Below, one piece after another: positions 21,668 through 34,337 of a stretch of DNA of 64,000 nt. Within the stretch, counting starts at the first letter, position 1. Each line of letters begins with the position of its first letter. The position numbers were made by a program, and so were the translations under genes. Source of the stretch: Mytilinidion resinicola (lineage: Eukaryota; Ascomycota; Dothideomycetes; Mytilinidiales; Mytilinidiaceae); assembly GCF_010093595.1 (NCBI RefSeq), contig NW_022985437.1:769380-833379 (forward strand). Reading direction: 5' to 3'. The notes beneath the pieces were generated by a model. The model saw only the letters and a program-made list of their open reading frames with translations, had not been told where the DNA came from and searched no databases.

Positions 21668-24600
21668 TCATGCAGAAGCAGCCTTGACTCGCTGAGCCAG
21701 GTGCGAAAGTCGGTTCTTGATGCAAACTGCTAGGCGCGTGTTGAAATCTTCCTCTTTCATAACTTCACACGCGTACATGATTGTATCGCTAGGAACGGCG
21801 AGGCTAACAAGAACACCCTTTCTTGTTGAAAGCATCGGAGTGCCCTCCGAATATTGGAGGTATCTTTGAATGGAAGTGTGCTCCGGGTGCATGTTGTCGA
21901 TCGCAAACATGCTGTCGCTGAATGGAGTGAGCGATTTTGCAGATTCAGGCGACTGCGTCGCGTTGTTGCATGTGGAGACCATCCAAAGGATGAGGGCGAC
22001 GCGGTAGATGACGGCAGGAAACCAAAGGGGACGGTTACTTTCGGGCATCATGCGAACTAGACGCACGATCTGGCCTAAGTGAAACCAAATGCGTGAGGCG
22101 CTGCCAACTGAGTTGGTGCGCGCCCAGGAGGTAGAGAGGAACTGCTCTTGGGATACTTCGCCGCGGGCGAGGGCTTCGATGTCGGGGAAATGCGTCATAG
22201 TATTGAGGCAGACGAGGTGGTACATAACGAGGTTGGATAGGAGAATAGGGCAGACTTCCTCGACGCTGCGCATGCGCTTACAGCACAGAGCGTACCAATC
22301 CTGGAGGATGGATTGCACCTCACGGATCTGGACGAAGAGACGCTGAGCATGGCTGCTACTAGCGTCGCCAGCAAAGCAGCTCAAGCACTGGTAGAGGTGG
22401 CATACCAGCGACTGTAGAGGGTGGAGGAGAAGGCGGAGCTGAAGCTTGGTGAGGTCGCGAGACTCATTTAAGAGATCGCGGCTCATGAGGCGCTTGAACA
22501 AGTCGTAGAGAGAGGGAGGAGTCCTGGTTTGGCTAAGGTCGGTGCCATCATGGACCCTGGCCAAGGCCAAAGACCAGCTGTTAGCGGAACTGGCTTGCCA
22601 TAATACATCCTTGTCAGGAAGGGCAGCAGTGAGTTCGGTGATGGCGAGGTTAGGTGCTTGGTCGTGGAAGAGGCTTAGTTCCTGATCTGCGATGACCCAG
22701 GAGTACACCAGTCTAGAGCAACGGTCAGTATGATGTGCGTGTTCCTTATCGCGTAGTCCGATCGTACCTGTTCATGCTCTCGTGCTGCTTCCATTTCTTC
22801 CACTCCACCTCAGTACCAAGCATGCCACAGAACTCTGGCAGAGCGTTTTTTCGGTACGCAAAAAGTCCGGAACGTCGAAGCATCTATAGCAAGTTAGACT
22901 AATGATGTTTCTGTGAATTGAATAAGCACTAACCGTCAGATATAGGTCTGATTGGCTCTTGGAAACCTTGAAACAGTCAGTATGCTATACAGAAATTTTT
23001 CATACACAGAGATCACTCACATCCATGTGCCACTTCTCGCCACTCCAAGCAGCTAGATTCATAGAGAGGAGCGCAGCTCGGAGAATGGTAGGGTTCTTCC
23101 AAAGAGAGATATCGTTGTCAGTGAGATCTGTCAACAGAATCCGGCAAGACTCGGTCAGGCCGTTCGTGAGATATCCTGCTTCCATGGTAGGTGTAGCAGA
23201 GGCGCCTGCAGCGAGGATGAGAAGCAGTAGAAGGCACGACGCGTTCTTATTGTCAGAGTTGATCAGTTCCATAGGGTCCAGAACGCCTGCAGAAAAATTC
23301 GGATAATAAGGCTCGAAACGACAGCTGTAAGACCTGAAAAGACATTCTAGTGTGGTTGTGGAAGGAGAGGTCGCAAACTCCTGATCGAGCTCTGATGATC
23401 GGGAGGCGACGGAGAGGGAATGTGACAGGCGGTTTGCAGCGCCGCTAGGGCCAGTTGTCGGCGACAGCGAGGTGTCGGCGCTCTCGAAAATGTGGCGGGC
23501 CTTGCGAAGCATCTCTCTTGTCGTAGTCATCAACGCATCTCGTGTAGAGGTCCGTAGGGACTCAATACGTAGGTTGTTGTTGAAGGCTTCCCGAAGGCGA
23601 GCGGCAGCTTGTGGCTGGATAGAGTCCCGCCAAACATTGGGATTCTTGGGAATAGCTTCTAGACCTTGAAGATAAGTTTTGGAGGTGCTTAGCTCTGGCG
23701 CGGTTGGCTCGCTTGGGTTGCATCGGAAGCATGGCCATTCATCCTTGAAGGATAGCATGGAATCAACTTCAGGAACTGTGCTCTCGCTCATGGACATTGA
23801 GGGCATAGATCTTGCGTGTGCGTGGCGCCGGGTCGGTGACGCCGAGGAAGCTGGCACTGACCATGCTGGTAGCGAGGTGGGCGACTCACAAAGCGAAGGG
23901 GTATCTTGCGTAGGAAACATCTGGCTACCGGCGAAGTTTGATTCCAAGTCAGAGGTGGGCCAGAATGATTGCATCGTTGGGTCGGTTGGCATGAAGTCGG
24001 GCAGCTCGCCCTCCACAAAGCCTAGACCCAGTGGCATCTGATTGTCATCTGCCCACAGTTGTGGGTTGAGATATTGATCAAATGAGTCCGTGATCATGGG
24101 CAAAGACTCACTCCCGGAGCAGAAGGAGTCTGGAGTCTGGGGTGTCAAAGTGCCAGAAAGATCAAAGTCACCATTGTCCATGCGAGGAGGAAACATGGAA
24201 AACCCTGGATCAGGGCTCCCATAGTCTGAGTAAGCGTCACTGACACTCTCACTTCGGCGTCCTGAGCTGAAAGGTGGGAGTACATGTAGCGTGGGCCGTC
24301 TAGAAAGGTCGGCCTGGCGGTGGCCAAACTTTGCAGGAGAAGGAATGTCCATTGATTGCGAGGTATGAGAGAGCTTGTGGTCAGGACCAGGTACGCTTCG
24401 AGGGGATTCTGTGCCAATAGTCGGGATCGACGAGGTTGAGGAGAATCGCTTGTGCGAGACGAGCTGCTTTTTAGCCTGGCGATACACATTGTCGGTAGTC
24501 CGTCTCGTTGAGCGAGCCTCGCATACGAGGCCCTTAGCTGCACATCTGGAGCATGAGGGGACCTGATATAGCAGGGCTTGATTAGCACGGAAAGGGAGGA

Positions 24601-24695
24601 GCAGGGTTCTCATTCTCTCAACGTACAGCTTTATCACACTTCGTCTTGGCCTTTGCACAGATGGTGCAGGCAATTGCTCTTCGCTGGCCGGTCAT
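21668..24695 (-). CDS. Zn2Cys6 (C6) transcription factor with fungal MHR
   Basis: 934 residues from five exons: 24695-24627, 24562-23021, 22966-22934, 22883-22768 and 22712-21668, phases consistent. Exon 1 begins MTGQRRAIAC and carries the first three cysteines. Exon 2 supplies the other three: C10, C13, C20, C27, C30 and C37, a C-x2-C-x6-C-x6-C-x2-C-x6-C binuclear zinc cluster. The cluster is thus split by an intron, as in many fungal regulators. A Ser/Pro-rich region follows (about 60-290), then a fungal-type middle homology region. In exons 3-5 VYSWVIADQELSLFHDQAP and the long helical segment fit a fungal Zn-cluster regulatory domain. The DNA site, target genes and function are unknown; it stands alone with no clustered enzymes. 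Confidence 0.88.
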
Positions 24696-27600
24696 TGTTG
24701 CGAGGGCTACGAGAGATTCCCGTAGTAGCGGGGGGGATATAAAGCTGCCCCGAGGTCAGGCATGCTCTGGTTTCTCCAAATGTACGTCCTTTCCTTGAAG
24801 CATGGAGATATCACGGCAACGAGACACCCACGCTAGAGCACCAAGAAGAGTAACTAGACGAGAGGAAGTAGCGTCGACTTACGGGCACGCGTAGAGGTAC
24901 GATGCTGCCGGATGCAAGAAGGGCAGGGTGAATGATGAGGGACGTGATAGGTGAACTAGTTGGTGGTGATAATGAGAGACAGAGTTCAGGTGATAGTGTG
25001 GCTACGAGAGAAGGCTCCGAGCTTTATATCCGGACATGCTCAGACTGCATCTGCGCGTTGGGGTGAACGTGGGGCACTGTCCAGCCGCGCAGATGTCCAG
25101 CCAGTCCCTGCGGCAGCGTGTCGATGCTGATCCCACAGCGCTGAGAGCAGTGAGGGTCTCCACAATGCCTGTAAGCCTGAAGAAGCAAAGGACGCGGCTA
25201 GTTTCACCTGCATGTAGCGACCAGGGCGGGAGCTGCATGCTGACAAGGCCCTGGCGGCATGAGACAGGCCAGCGGACGACGGCATGACGACGGGCTGGAG
25301 GGTTAAGATCGATTCGGGGCGAAGCGTGGTTGTAGATGGAGGCGGCAGTGTTGGCCGCAACGTGCCCGCGTCCTCGACGGCCTGCTCCAGCGCCGAAGCA
25401 GGCCAAACCTCGACTCCTGCAACTGCCGATCGCGTCGTCGGCCAGCACAATTAGCTGTCAGATGGCGGGTTGGTTGAGGAGAGTGCTGCGATGCGCGCAG
25501 TGTGGTGTTCGCCGGCCTCGCTCGCCGCGGAAGTCCTCCGTCAATCAGCCAAACCACGGCAATGGCACGCCCACGGGAGACGACCCATGGTGGCAGCCAA
25601 CCGGGGCCAGGGAATCGCCATGTGGTACTGCCCGCGGCGCTTCTCGTGGTGCTCCTCCGCCTTGCGGCCCTGCTGCGGTTTGCGTCGAGGAGGGCGAGTA
25701 TAGGCGGATCGACTCTAAGCACTGGCGGCGCGCCTCCCGCCGCCATCGCGGCACCGACAGGGCTGCCCTCAAGCACTGGGCAGATTGTCGATCCGGCGCC
25801 GGCGCTGCTCAGGATTCGTACATGGCGTCAACGAGCGTTGGCAGGATCGCGATCCCGGCCGCGTGCTGCAGAACAAATTAAGTCGCATTCACTTATCACA
25901 CCACAGCGGGGTAGCTTGCCCTGCTGCTTCGGGTCATATCTGCTGAGACACTGCACACGGCGCACCCCCGCTGAGCCCATGACCTTACGATCGCCTCGGG
26001 CCCTGCTCTTTGCGGAGCTTTGCTCGCATTAATGCCAGCCTGCGGCCTCCATCATCGATGGTCCGCAGACAATCGAGGTTAAGTCACGTGCGCGCGTCCC
26101 AGCTGCTGAAGTCCGGCGCCGTCGACCACCCTCTCTGGTTGTGTACGCTGCCCATCGCATCGGCTCCAAGCAGACGGAGGGCCTTGGCCGCCTCTTGAAT
26201 GCATCAAGCTTACGGCCGCCCAGGGCGGGTGGTAGTGCCCTTTGAGACTGGACGTGCATGACTGCGCGAGAGACTATCGATGATTCTGGAAACAATGACT
26301 CCGTAGCCTTATCGTGGAAGTCTTCTGGCACCGGCGAGCACCCATTCCGTAGACAAGAGGATTCGTACCCAGGCAAGCGACACCCTGCAATACATCGCCT
26401 GCGTGTGGTCTTGCAGGTTGAGTGTTGAGTGTTGCAAAGGTTTCCCGAGTATGCTTCGGATACTACGTGTCTGAAGGATGGGCGAGTGGAGTCGGTTACG
26501 GTGCCGCCGCGGATTCTCCGGGTGCTATATTATGGCACTGTTAAGAAAGCTAAATTCCTGTATTGGGCGGGGATTAGCAAGGTGTACCCTTCCAGAAGAA
26601 TCAGCTATAGTAAGACTAACGCGAGGCCTAGAGAATTCACGTGGAGACAGCCGTGCTTCCTCTGCTGCAACTTGCTCTGAAACCCACAAAATACCAAAGA
26701 CCCGGCGAGCCCAGTTAGTCGGCGTGGTGGGTATGGGTCTCCAGTCTCTCCCCCTGCTCGACCCGTACACCTATGTACACGACATGGGTGATTCGCACTG
26801 TAAACAACCCTGTCGTGCACAGAGGTGTACGAGCCGAGCAGGTAGGGAGACTGTATCGTGAAGTCCGCCAGAAAAGGCCCCAAAAAGAGACCTTCTAGAA
26901 GCATCGGGCAGTGTGTTTCGGGCCTCGGGTCTTACACAACTGTCCGTGGGCTCGGGCACGCTAACATCGTGTGTTGAGGCTGTAGAGTTGCTGGAGTGGC
27001 TTCTGATTGCTCGGAAACATTAGGGTCCTCCCGAGATCTGGAGAAAACGGCTATCTATTGGAGCCTCAACTGATGTCATGTACGGACTTTCGGGACACTA
27101 GTCACGGTGAGCATTGTTCCGGTGCGTACCACGTGGTAGGATCACCAGAATCGAGCCCTCCAGATGGCCCAGCCTCGTTTTGGAATCGAAGCGAATACGC
27201 TGTGCTCTTCCCTCATTCATGAGAGCGGCTGCATGCATTCCCTGCCCGCATTGTGAGACGGAATGACTTCCGACTCCCTGGGTGCCGCCTCTTTCGCTAT
27301 GCGACGATGGTGTGGAGTGCGCTGATCTCGTGCTGCCGGTCTAAAGGATGACGAATGTTCGTCGAGGTTGAATGAGGCAGGAGTCTTCAAGAAGTCGACT
27401 CGGACAGCTGCAAATGCGAGATAGAGAGCCCGGGCGCCCCGACGATGACTCCTGCAACGTCGGTGACTGGGTACCAACATTAGCCTGGCCGTAAAGCTGG
27501 ACTACTCCCTCGTGGCCACGGTTGCGCAATATGTGGGGGCACCGTCTTGGGGTGTGCAGTCGGCTGGCGGAATGTTGGTAAATTTGCCTTGTAAATAGAA

Positions 27601-27855
27601 ATTCATGGTGTTGATTGATGGTTAAAAGACAGTTGTTCTAGAAGGCCGCTAGAAGACTTGTGCCCCATCGGCGCACAGCCGGCATCGCAGCCATCGACAA
27701 ATCACCACCAAGAAAGACCCGTGAGCTCATTCACCTGTAGATTGCTCTTGGAACCTACCGCTACAATCGTTAATTCTTCGATTCAAGTTATCTGGTCGTT
27801 ACCTGTGGAAGAGTTGCTTCTCGCCACTTTTTGGGAACCCTACGAAGGGGAATCC
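24696..27855. other. 3.2 kb gene-free stretch, promoter-rich
   Basis: The segment between a Zn2Cys6 gene (-) and THI80 (+) starts with its 5' flanks facing outward. About 25000-26000 is GC-rich and several frames of 135-181 codons overlap on both strands, which is expected when stop codons are rare, and none has a family pattern. An imperfect inverted repeat lies at 26742-26853. I support no gene here. Confidence 0.55.
26742..26853. repeat. Imperfect inverted repeat, about 50-bp arms
   Basis: The left arm (from about 26742, CAGTCTCTCCCCCTGCTCG) is matched by the reverse complement of the right arm ending about 26853. Both arms share CTGCTCG, CGTACACCT, TGT, CACGACA. The arms meet almost directly at about 26790-26810. 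Mismatches are scattered. Fits a decayed palindromic or hairpin element. Confidence 0.7.
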
Positions 27856-28672
27856 ATGGAATTCACCCCGGCTCTGTTCCTGAGCGACGAAGAACTCCCA
27901 AGCGGATCAACGGTCCCTGATCTCTTGATCTTGAACCAGCCGATCTCTCCGTTTGAAGTGTTTGAGAGACTATGGCGGCACTCGCGATACCGCATCTGTG
28001 CAGATGGAGGGGCCAATCGGCTGTTCGACATATTTGACGGCCCCTTGGAGCACGCCAGAGCAGACTTTGTATGCATACCGTCAGTCAAACGCCTACCACT
28101 TACTGATGGATTGACAGCTTCCCAGTATCATTCATGGCGATCTCGACTCGTTGCGTGACGATGTCCGTCAGTACTATTCATCGAAAGGAGTTGAAGTGTC
28201 GCAAGACCCAGATCAGTACAGCACAGACTTCAGAAAAGCCATACGCAAGATTGAGAAGACCGACCTCTCCTCGCCGCGCCGGGAAGTGCTCATCTTGGGG
28301 ACTTTGTCGGGTCGCGTTGACCAAGGACTGGGCCTCCTCCATGAAATGACGCGTGAGGAGACGCGGAATCCCAATTTGCGATTGTGGCTGATCTCAGAGA
28401 CCAATGTATCGTGGATACTGAGGCCAGGGCGCAACACCATCTCCACAGGCCTGTCTGCGGGGTACTTCACCTGTAATGTGGGCATCGTTCCCGTCTACGG
28501 ACCGGCCCAGATTACCACGTCTGGGTTGGAATGGGATGTGCAAGACTGGGCAACGCAGATGGGCCACCAAGTGAGCACCAGCAACCACGCCATGGGCGAA
28601 CAAGTTGAGGTGGAGACAGATGCGTCGGTTCTGTTTACCATTGAAAGGCGTCGACGCCTGCCTGAAGGTTGA
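27856..28672 (+). CDS. THI80: Thiamine pyrophosphokinase
   Basis: Converts thiamine and ATP to thiamine pyrophosphate, an essential cofactor. 255 residues, exons 27856-28068 and 28118-28672 with a 49-nt intron (GTATGC donor, ACAG acceptor). The family boxes are visible: PDLLILNQPI, YRICADGGANRLFD (about 48-61), LPSIIHGDLDSLRDD (about 72-86), QYSTDFRKAI, LILGTLSGRVDQGLGLLHEM and SWILRPGRNTIS. The HGDLDSL and Asp-rich residues form the Mg-ATP site. An open frame continues 5' of the ATG to about 27658, but the next upstream start-like codon is not an ATG, so 27856 is the best start. Slightly shorter than yeast Thi80. Confidence 0.93.
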
Positions 28673-30011
28673 GACTTGGAAGGATAGCGGCCTAGATGAC
28701 AGATGACGCGTGCTGTTCTGATATCCATGGCAAGGAGCTTAGAATTAGACTTTGGCTATGTCTAGATCCGCCTCGTAGCGTTGTTGTCGACAAAATTTAC
28801 CTTGTTGACTTTATGCGGTCATAGACTTTGGGTGCGTCCTCTGATTCAGAGGGCTGGACGCACAGATCTGCGGCATGTTTGAGTGGTAGACTACCATGTA
28901 TGCGGCGGACGCGGACGGCCTCCCGAGCCTAAGGTTCAATGTCACGTCGAAAGTGGAAAATGGCCGTATCACGGTTTTTCCGTCGCCGAGGCGTCATGTT
29001 TAGATTTCTCCTTCGCAGTTCAACGCGCTGAAGTATTCTCGCAAAGACTGAAGTTTGGAAGGCTAAGGCCTTCACAAAGCTTGAGGTTCAAGTCCTGGTT
29101 CATGGCACCCGTTCCTGCTATGGACCTAGCAGAATCATGATAGATAGCGCCGGGCGAGGCTGGGCGGGGCTCTGATGCTGTAAGCGCATGTCATCTCTCT
29201 TGAACAAGTCCAGAACCGTAAGGCGTTTTATTTCCTCGTTACGGGCAGCCTCTTGCGATGGCGCCATGAGATTAATCTGAAAAGCATCGCCCACACAGCA
29301 CGTGATGCGCCCAGATAGTACAGCATGCAGCCACGCAGAAGCTGTTATGGTCTGTCTGCTGGACACGATGGGGAGCAACGCGGTGCCCTGGAGGCTCCCC
29401 GAAAACAAGGGTCCATGGCGGCTAAAACGTTGCGGATGAGCGACACCGAAAGCGGCGGGCGAGGGGCGCCCCTGATAATCGCAAATCTGCTTGGCATTCC
29501 ACCGCTGCCCACTCACACCACGCTGGACTTATCTCCCGCTGGGTACGAGCACCGCTGGCCCCGGCTCCTATCCCAGCCTCGAGCGAACCTGCTTTCTATT
29601 ATTATGACCTGAGAGCCTGCCCGCTGCTGGCGTCCACACTGCCCTTTCCACGATTCTCGCAGTCACAACTGTCGTTCTTCACCGTCGCGACTCCATCTGC
29701 CGTCTCCGGAAGCAGCCTGCCAATTGCTTTGACTCGGCCAGTGCCAGGAGCGGAAACCCAAGAGCCACCTTCCTTGGCCGAAACAACCCTGGAGCCCATC
29801 ACCAGAGCACACGCAACGTCACAAACAAACCATGGTCCGCTGAGCCCACGCAATCGCCCGCCTCCCCGCCGGTACGCCTGCGCTCGTCGCACCTCCAGTC
29901 GCTACTCCGTTTCGCTGTCGAATGTCGCCCACACCGCGTGCAGCTCTCTCTTGATTCATCCTGGTGCAACACGCGCATTGAGCCAGCTGCTGTCGCCGTG
30001 ATCTCGCTGGC
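28673..30011. other. Intergenic; long leader before KRE6/SKN1
   Basis: Contains the THI80 3' flank and the 5' flank of the KRE6-type gene. The part from about 29600 is Pro/Arg-codon rich and open in several frames, typical of a long 5' leader. No gene supported. Confidence 0.5.
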
Positions 30012-32772
30012 ATGGCGTCCCCCGAGAGAGTGGCATCGCGAACCCCGTCAAATGGCTCGGCGAGCGTGGAAGAGGCAGAAGTCGAACAATATGGCAGGAC
30101 ATCGTCAAGCCTTTACGCCGAAGCGGCGGCGGCGGCACTTGGACCACCTAGCCCGAGCCCCAGCGTTATGAGTCGCTCGACGAGCACTCCAAACCTCGTC
30201 CCAAAGCAGACCGCCGTGAATTCACCCCCGCCTGCCCAGCCCGCGCCGCCGAACTGGAGATCCAGCTACATCCCCACCGTGTCGTCTCTTCTCAATCCAA
30301 CCACCCCGCTCGAGCCAAGAAACGCATTCACCGAAGACAGCAGGCGACTTAGCGATGGATCTGGGTCCTCATCCTCAAATTCGCAGACTCGTGCAGTGGG
30401 AGCTGTAGAAACATCCCGAACACCTCGAGGCCGTCCACCCGTTCGCAGACCGGTATACCTGAATCCTCCCGACATGTCTGGGGCGCAGCATTCGCCCCCA
30501 TCGAGCGTGCGGGACTTGGGCGCAGACTACACCCGCTACTTCAATCCTTTCTCGGACAGCAAGGGAGGCTCTTTCGCGGATGGCACTGCTTCACGGCCTC
30601 GCTCTCCAGCAAGCACACCTGGACTAGGCTCGAATCCATTCAACACGCCCCGAGCCTCCACTACAAAGCTCAACATTCAGAATGACCCCGAAAAGGCAAC
30701 CGGTGCTGCGGTGCCCCTTCTATTCATGGATGATCGTTTGGGCGCGCCATACTCGGAGAAAGCGGGTTACGTATATCCATCGGTGGACGAACCGGAGACT
30801 GACGATGACATGCATCTCCCGCGGCCAGACGACGATATCACATTCAAGGTACCCTGGAAAGATCATTTCAACCGCGAGAACATCGTCTCAACCTTGGGTA
30901 TGACTTTTATGATCATCGGCTTGTTGTTTGTCTTCGTTGCGCTTCCCGTCATGAGTTCCATGGGCGTTATTTCGTACAACTCAGACCAGACCCCTCTTAA
31001 TCAGATGGGATACGGCAAAGAGCAGCGCGAGGAGTGGGCCATTGTAAATAATCTCACCTATTCGCTGCTGAAGAATGTCAGGACGGGCCTGATAGACCCG
31101 GCGACGCCAGATCGTGCCAAGACCAGGAAGAGCCTCGATGGAGAGGAGCTCGAGCTCGTGTTTAGTGACGAGTTTAACGACAACAATCGTACGTTCTACG
31201 AGGGTGACGACCCTTACTGGTATGCTCCTGACATCTGGTATGGAGCTACCGTCGATCTGGTATGTAAGTCTACATACATCAATTGATCCTGTCTAATCTT
31301 GCGCAGGACTGGTACGACCCGGACGCGGTCACGACGTGGGACGGCACGCTTGAGGTATGTCACTACGGCCTACGCTGGCGACACGATGCTAACGCCAGTC
31401 ATAGATGAGGCTAGATAAGTTCATAAACCACGGAGTAGGGTATCGATCGGGCATGCTCAATAGCTGGAACCACCTCTGCTTCAAAGGTGGCATTTTCGAG
31501 GTGTCAGTATCGCTGCCCGGGCCTGCAGGTGTCATGGGCCTGTGGCCGGGCGCGTGGACGATGGGCAACCTTGGAAGGCCTGGTTACCTGGCCACAACTG
31601 AAGGGTTGTGGCCTTACACGTATGACTCCTGCGACGCGGGAATCACGCCCAATCAATCCAGTTCCGACGGGCTGTCGCGTCTGCCAGGTCAACGGCTCCC
31701 CTCTTGCACTTGTGCGTATGCATGGCTAATTGCTACTGAGTTCTGCTAACCGAGCGAAAGGCCCTAACGAAGACCACCCAACTCCGGGCACGGGGCGTGG
31801 CGCGCCAGAGATCGACATCTTGGAAGCGGGTGCCAGCTACGCAGGAATGCCCATCATCACGCAATCGTATCAAGTTGCCCCATTTGACATATGGTACTAT
31901 CCTGACTACGAGTTCACGGAATACCCTGACTACAGTATAAGCTACCCTAATGGCTATACCGGGGGTCCGTTTCAACAAGCGTTATCTGCCACCACTAATC
32001 TTAATCATGGTAATGTATCACGATCCGACCTTCCAAAGCTCTCGCTGACGCTCCCTGCAGACTGGTACGACGGCAAGGCATATCAGAAGTATGCATTCGA
32101 GTACGTGCCCGGAGAGGGTGAAGACGCGTACATTGCGTGGTATGTGGGCGATCAGATGACATGGAGGTTGGATGGTCGAGCGATCGGCCCTAATGGCAAT
32201 GTCCAGAGTCGCCAGGTTTCGGTAAGCAGTACTCAGCACTTACGCACATCCTCATACAGCCGTGCTAATGGTGTAACAGCAAGAGCCGATGTCTCTGGTG
32301 TTGAACATGGGGTTTAGTACTGCCTGGACATTCATTGACTTTGCGAAGCTCGTCTTCCCGGCGGTAATGCGGTTGGTTGTTTCTCCTAGCGTGACAGAAT
32401 CCGGCTGACGATGATAGGGTCGACTATGTGCGGTGGTATCAGAAGCCAGGGAACTACTCAGTGTATGCTCCTCGAGATGCATGGCATAATGGCACACGCG
32501 TAGAAGGCAAGCTGACAAGATGCAGAACATGCGATCCGCCCGGGTGGGAAACGACGCAGTACATCAAGGACCACATGAATGCATACACGAACCCGAATTT
32601 CACAGTAAGTGCACGCACTCCACGCAGCGATACGAAGGTGCTAATTTGACGGTGCTGCAGAAATGGGACCAGTGAGTACTCCGATGGCCGTGGTTGGAGG
32701 TGGAGTGCGCGGCTGACTTGACGCAGGACCGGGCATGCATGGCCCAAGCACAAACTCAACAGCGATTGCTGA
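30012..32772 (+). CDS. KRE6: Beta-1,6-glucan synthesis protein KRE6/SKN1 family
   Basis: Type II membrane GH16-like protein needed for cell-wall beta-1,6-glucan. 761 residues from ten exons: 30012-31259, 31307-31354, 31405-31711, 31761-32009, 32061-32221, 32280-32371, 32418-32462, 32526-32604, 32661-32671 and 32727-32772. Residues 1-290 are a Ser/Pro-rich cytosolic tail, then one membrane segment (about 291-315, [20 protein letters not shown]). The lumenal part shows [28 protein letters not shown], the GH16 acid pair in EIDILEAG (E551 and E556) and VDYVRWYQ near the end. The small last exons recover the family tail [12 protein letters not shown] then [12 protein letters not shown]. The 11-nt exon at 32661-32671 is very short but needed for frame. 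SKN1 versus KRE6 cannot be split here. Confidence 0.92.
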
Positions 32773-34337
32773 GGAAGCGCGATCGATGATGAGAGGTGCG
32801 CGAGGTTAAAGTAAGAGCATCTTGATATGGCTGGCCGGCTCGTAACCCACAGTTCTGTCGGGATGCTTATCGGCTAGCAGGGCTGGGCGCGCAGCGCGCT
32901 ATGCTCGCCTGGGCAGGAGCCAGGGCCGCAACAGCCCGGGCAATCTGGCAGCGACATCATCTGCGCACGGCGGGTAGCATCAATTCCCCAAAGGCCCCTA
33001 AATCCCCCCCTCTGGCCGGCCCAGCGCTGCTCGCCCGGCTTATGACGGCCCCGGCCGCGTCGCCGGCCTCCCAAACGGTGCAGCCTTCTGGGGCAGCGCC
33101 ACTTTCAGGTCATATTGGGCGCCTAAGCAGCGCTTCCGGCAGCATTTAATTATGGCTTACAACCGAGCATGCAACTGATCAGCGCTATCCGACACACCTC
33201 GACAGTCGACCCCCGCCCCGTATCGATGCGCCAGCTTCCTGCGCCAACCCTCACCAACCCTCACCAACGGCCCGTCGTGTGGGCCGAGCTCGGCGCTCCT
33301 TCGCAAGAACCTAGGCCGTCCACTCTCTTCGTCTGCGACGCGAGCGTCCGGCTCTTCCGATGCCCGGAGAGCCCTCGGGCCGGTCCTCTCGCTCCCCACG
33401 CGTGCTTCCATCGTCCAGCTCCTATCTCAGCCACCCTCACAGCACCATTCCAGCCCCCCCTTCGACCTCGACATATCAAGCTTCACCCCTATCGCACCTA
33501 GCCACCACCATTTGCCCGAAAACCCTCACATACTTCTCGGAACATCCATCTAGCTCGACTTGTACCTTGGCCACGCCACATGTTTCTTTCCTCTTCACGA
33601 ACATAGACTCGCGCCCCATATCCTAGATTCCCGGCCTCAACGACTCTTCTTTGCACATAGAATACCTGCCTCAGCAACGGGCAGTTCGACTCGGCTTGCA
33701 TTATCCGGCGCGGGCTCATAATATTAATATTTAGACTTTTTTTTTTTTTTTGGGGGGGGGGGGGGGGTTCTTCGCTCCTGGCTGGCTTTGGATACAAGCG
33801 CTCACGGATGCATATATATAATGAGTGCTGTGGTTGGAATAGATGTGGATTGCATGAATGGGCTGGGGATTGCGTAGTGCATATATTAACGCAGCGCGGG
33901 TGGATGGGGGCGGATGGCTTTGCTTGAATACAACGTGTTTGACGATATTTTGTTGTGTTTTGTTAGGCTCGTGAGAATTGAGCGTTGTGATGTGTTCGCC
34001 TTTCGTACCGTCTCGATATGCTCTCAAGCCTATGCGCAATACATGATCTTCGCTCCCAGGGTAAAAGCAACGAGACAGCAAAAGGATCAAATGAAGTCAA
34101 TTATATCATCGCAACGTATATAATGTAACCGTCTATGCACCTTTGTCTGAGTAAGATCCGCACGTCTGCCTCTCATCACATATGCTGTACTGTCCAAGCC
34201 CCCATTCTAGCGCCGAGTATATGCAAATGCAAGTAAAAGCGTTGAAGGGAAGGAATAGAGAAACGGGAAAGAAAAAGGGAAATTTTGAGTTCAGAGAGAG
34301 AGAGAGAGCTGAAGAATGAAGAGCACGTGTCTCCGAC
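32773..34337. other. Intergenic between converging genes
   Basis: 3' flank of the KRE6-type gene and 3' flank of the chitin synthase gene. GC-rich near 32900-33100 with a T-run/G-run junction at 33737-33767 and a GA microsatellite near 34295-34308. I see no gene. Confidence 0.6.
33737..33767 (+). repeat. Poly-T/poly-G homopolymer junction (T15 then G16)
   Basis: Fifteen T are followed directly by sixteen G, counted by eye. Such long homopolymer pairs are rare in this GC-moderate genome and can be real or a sequencing artefact. Confidence 0.8.

Noticed and set aside
25336..25881. 181-codon frame, plus strand
   Set aside because: Overlaps several equally long frames on the other strand, Arg/Pro/Ala composition from GC-rich DNA, no domain.
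29050..29140. Possible tRNA because of GAGGTTCAAGTCC
   Set aside because: No matching acceptor or anticodon stems.
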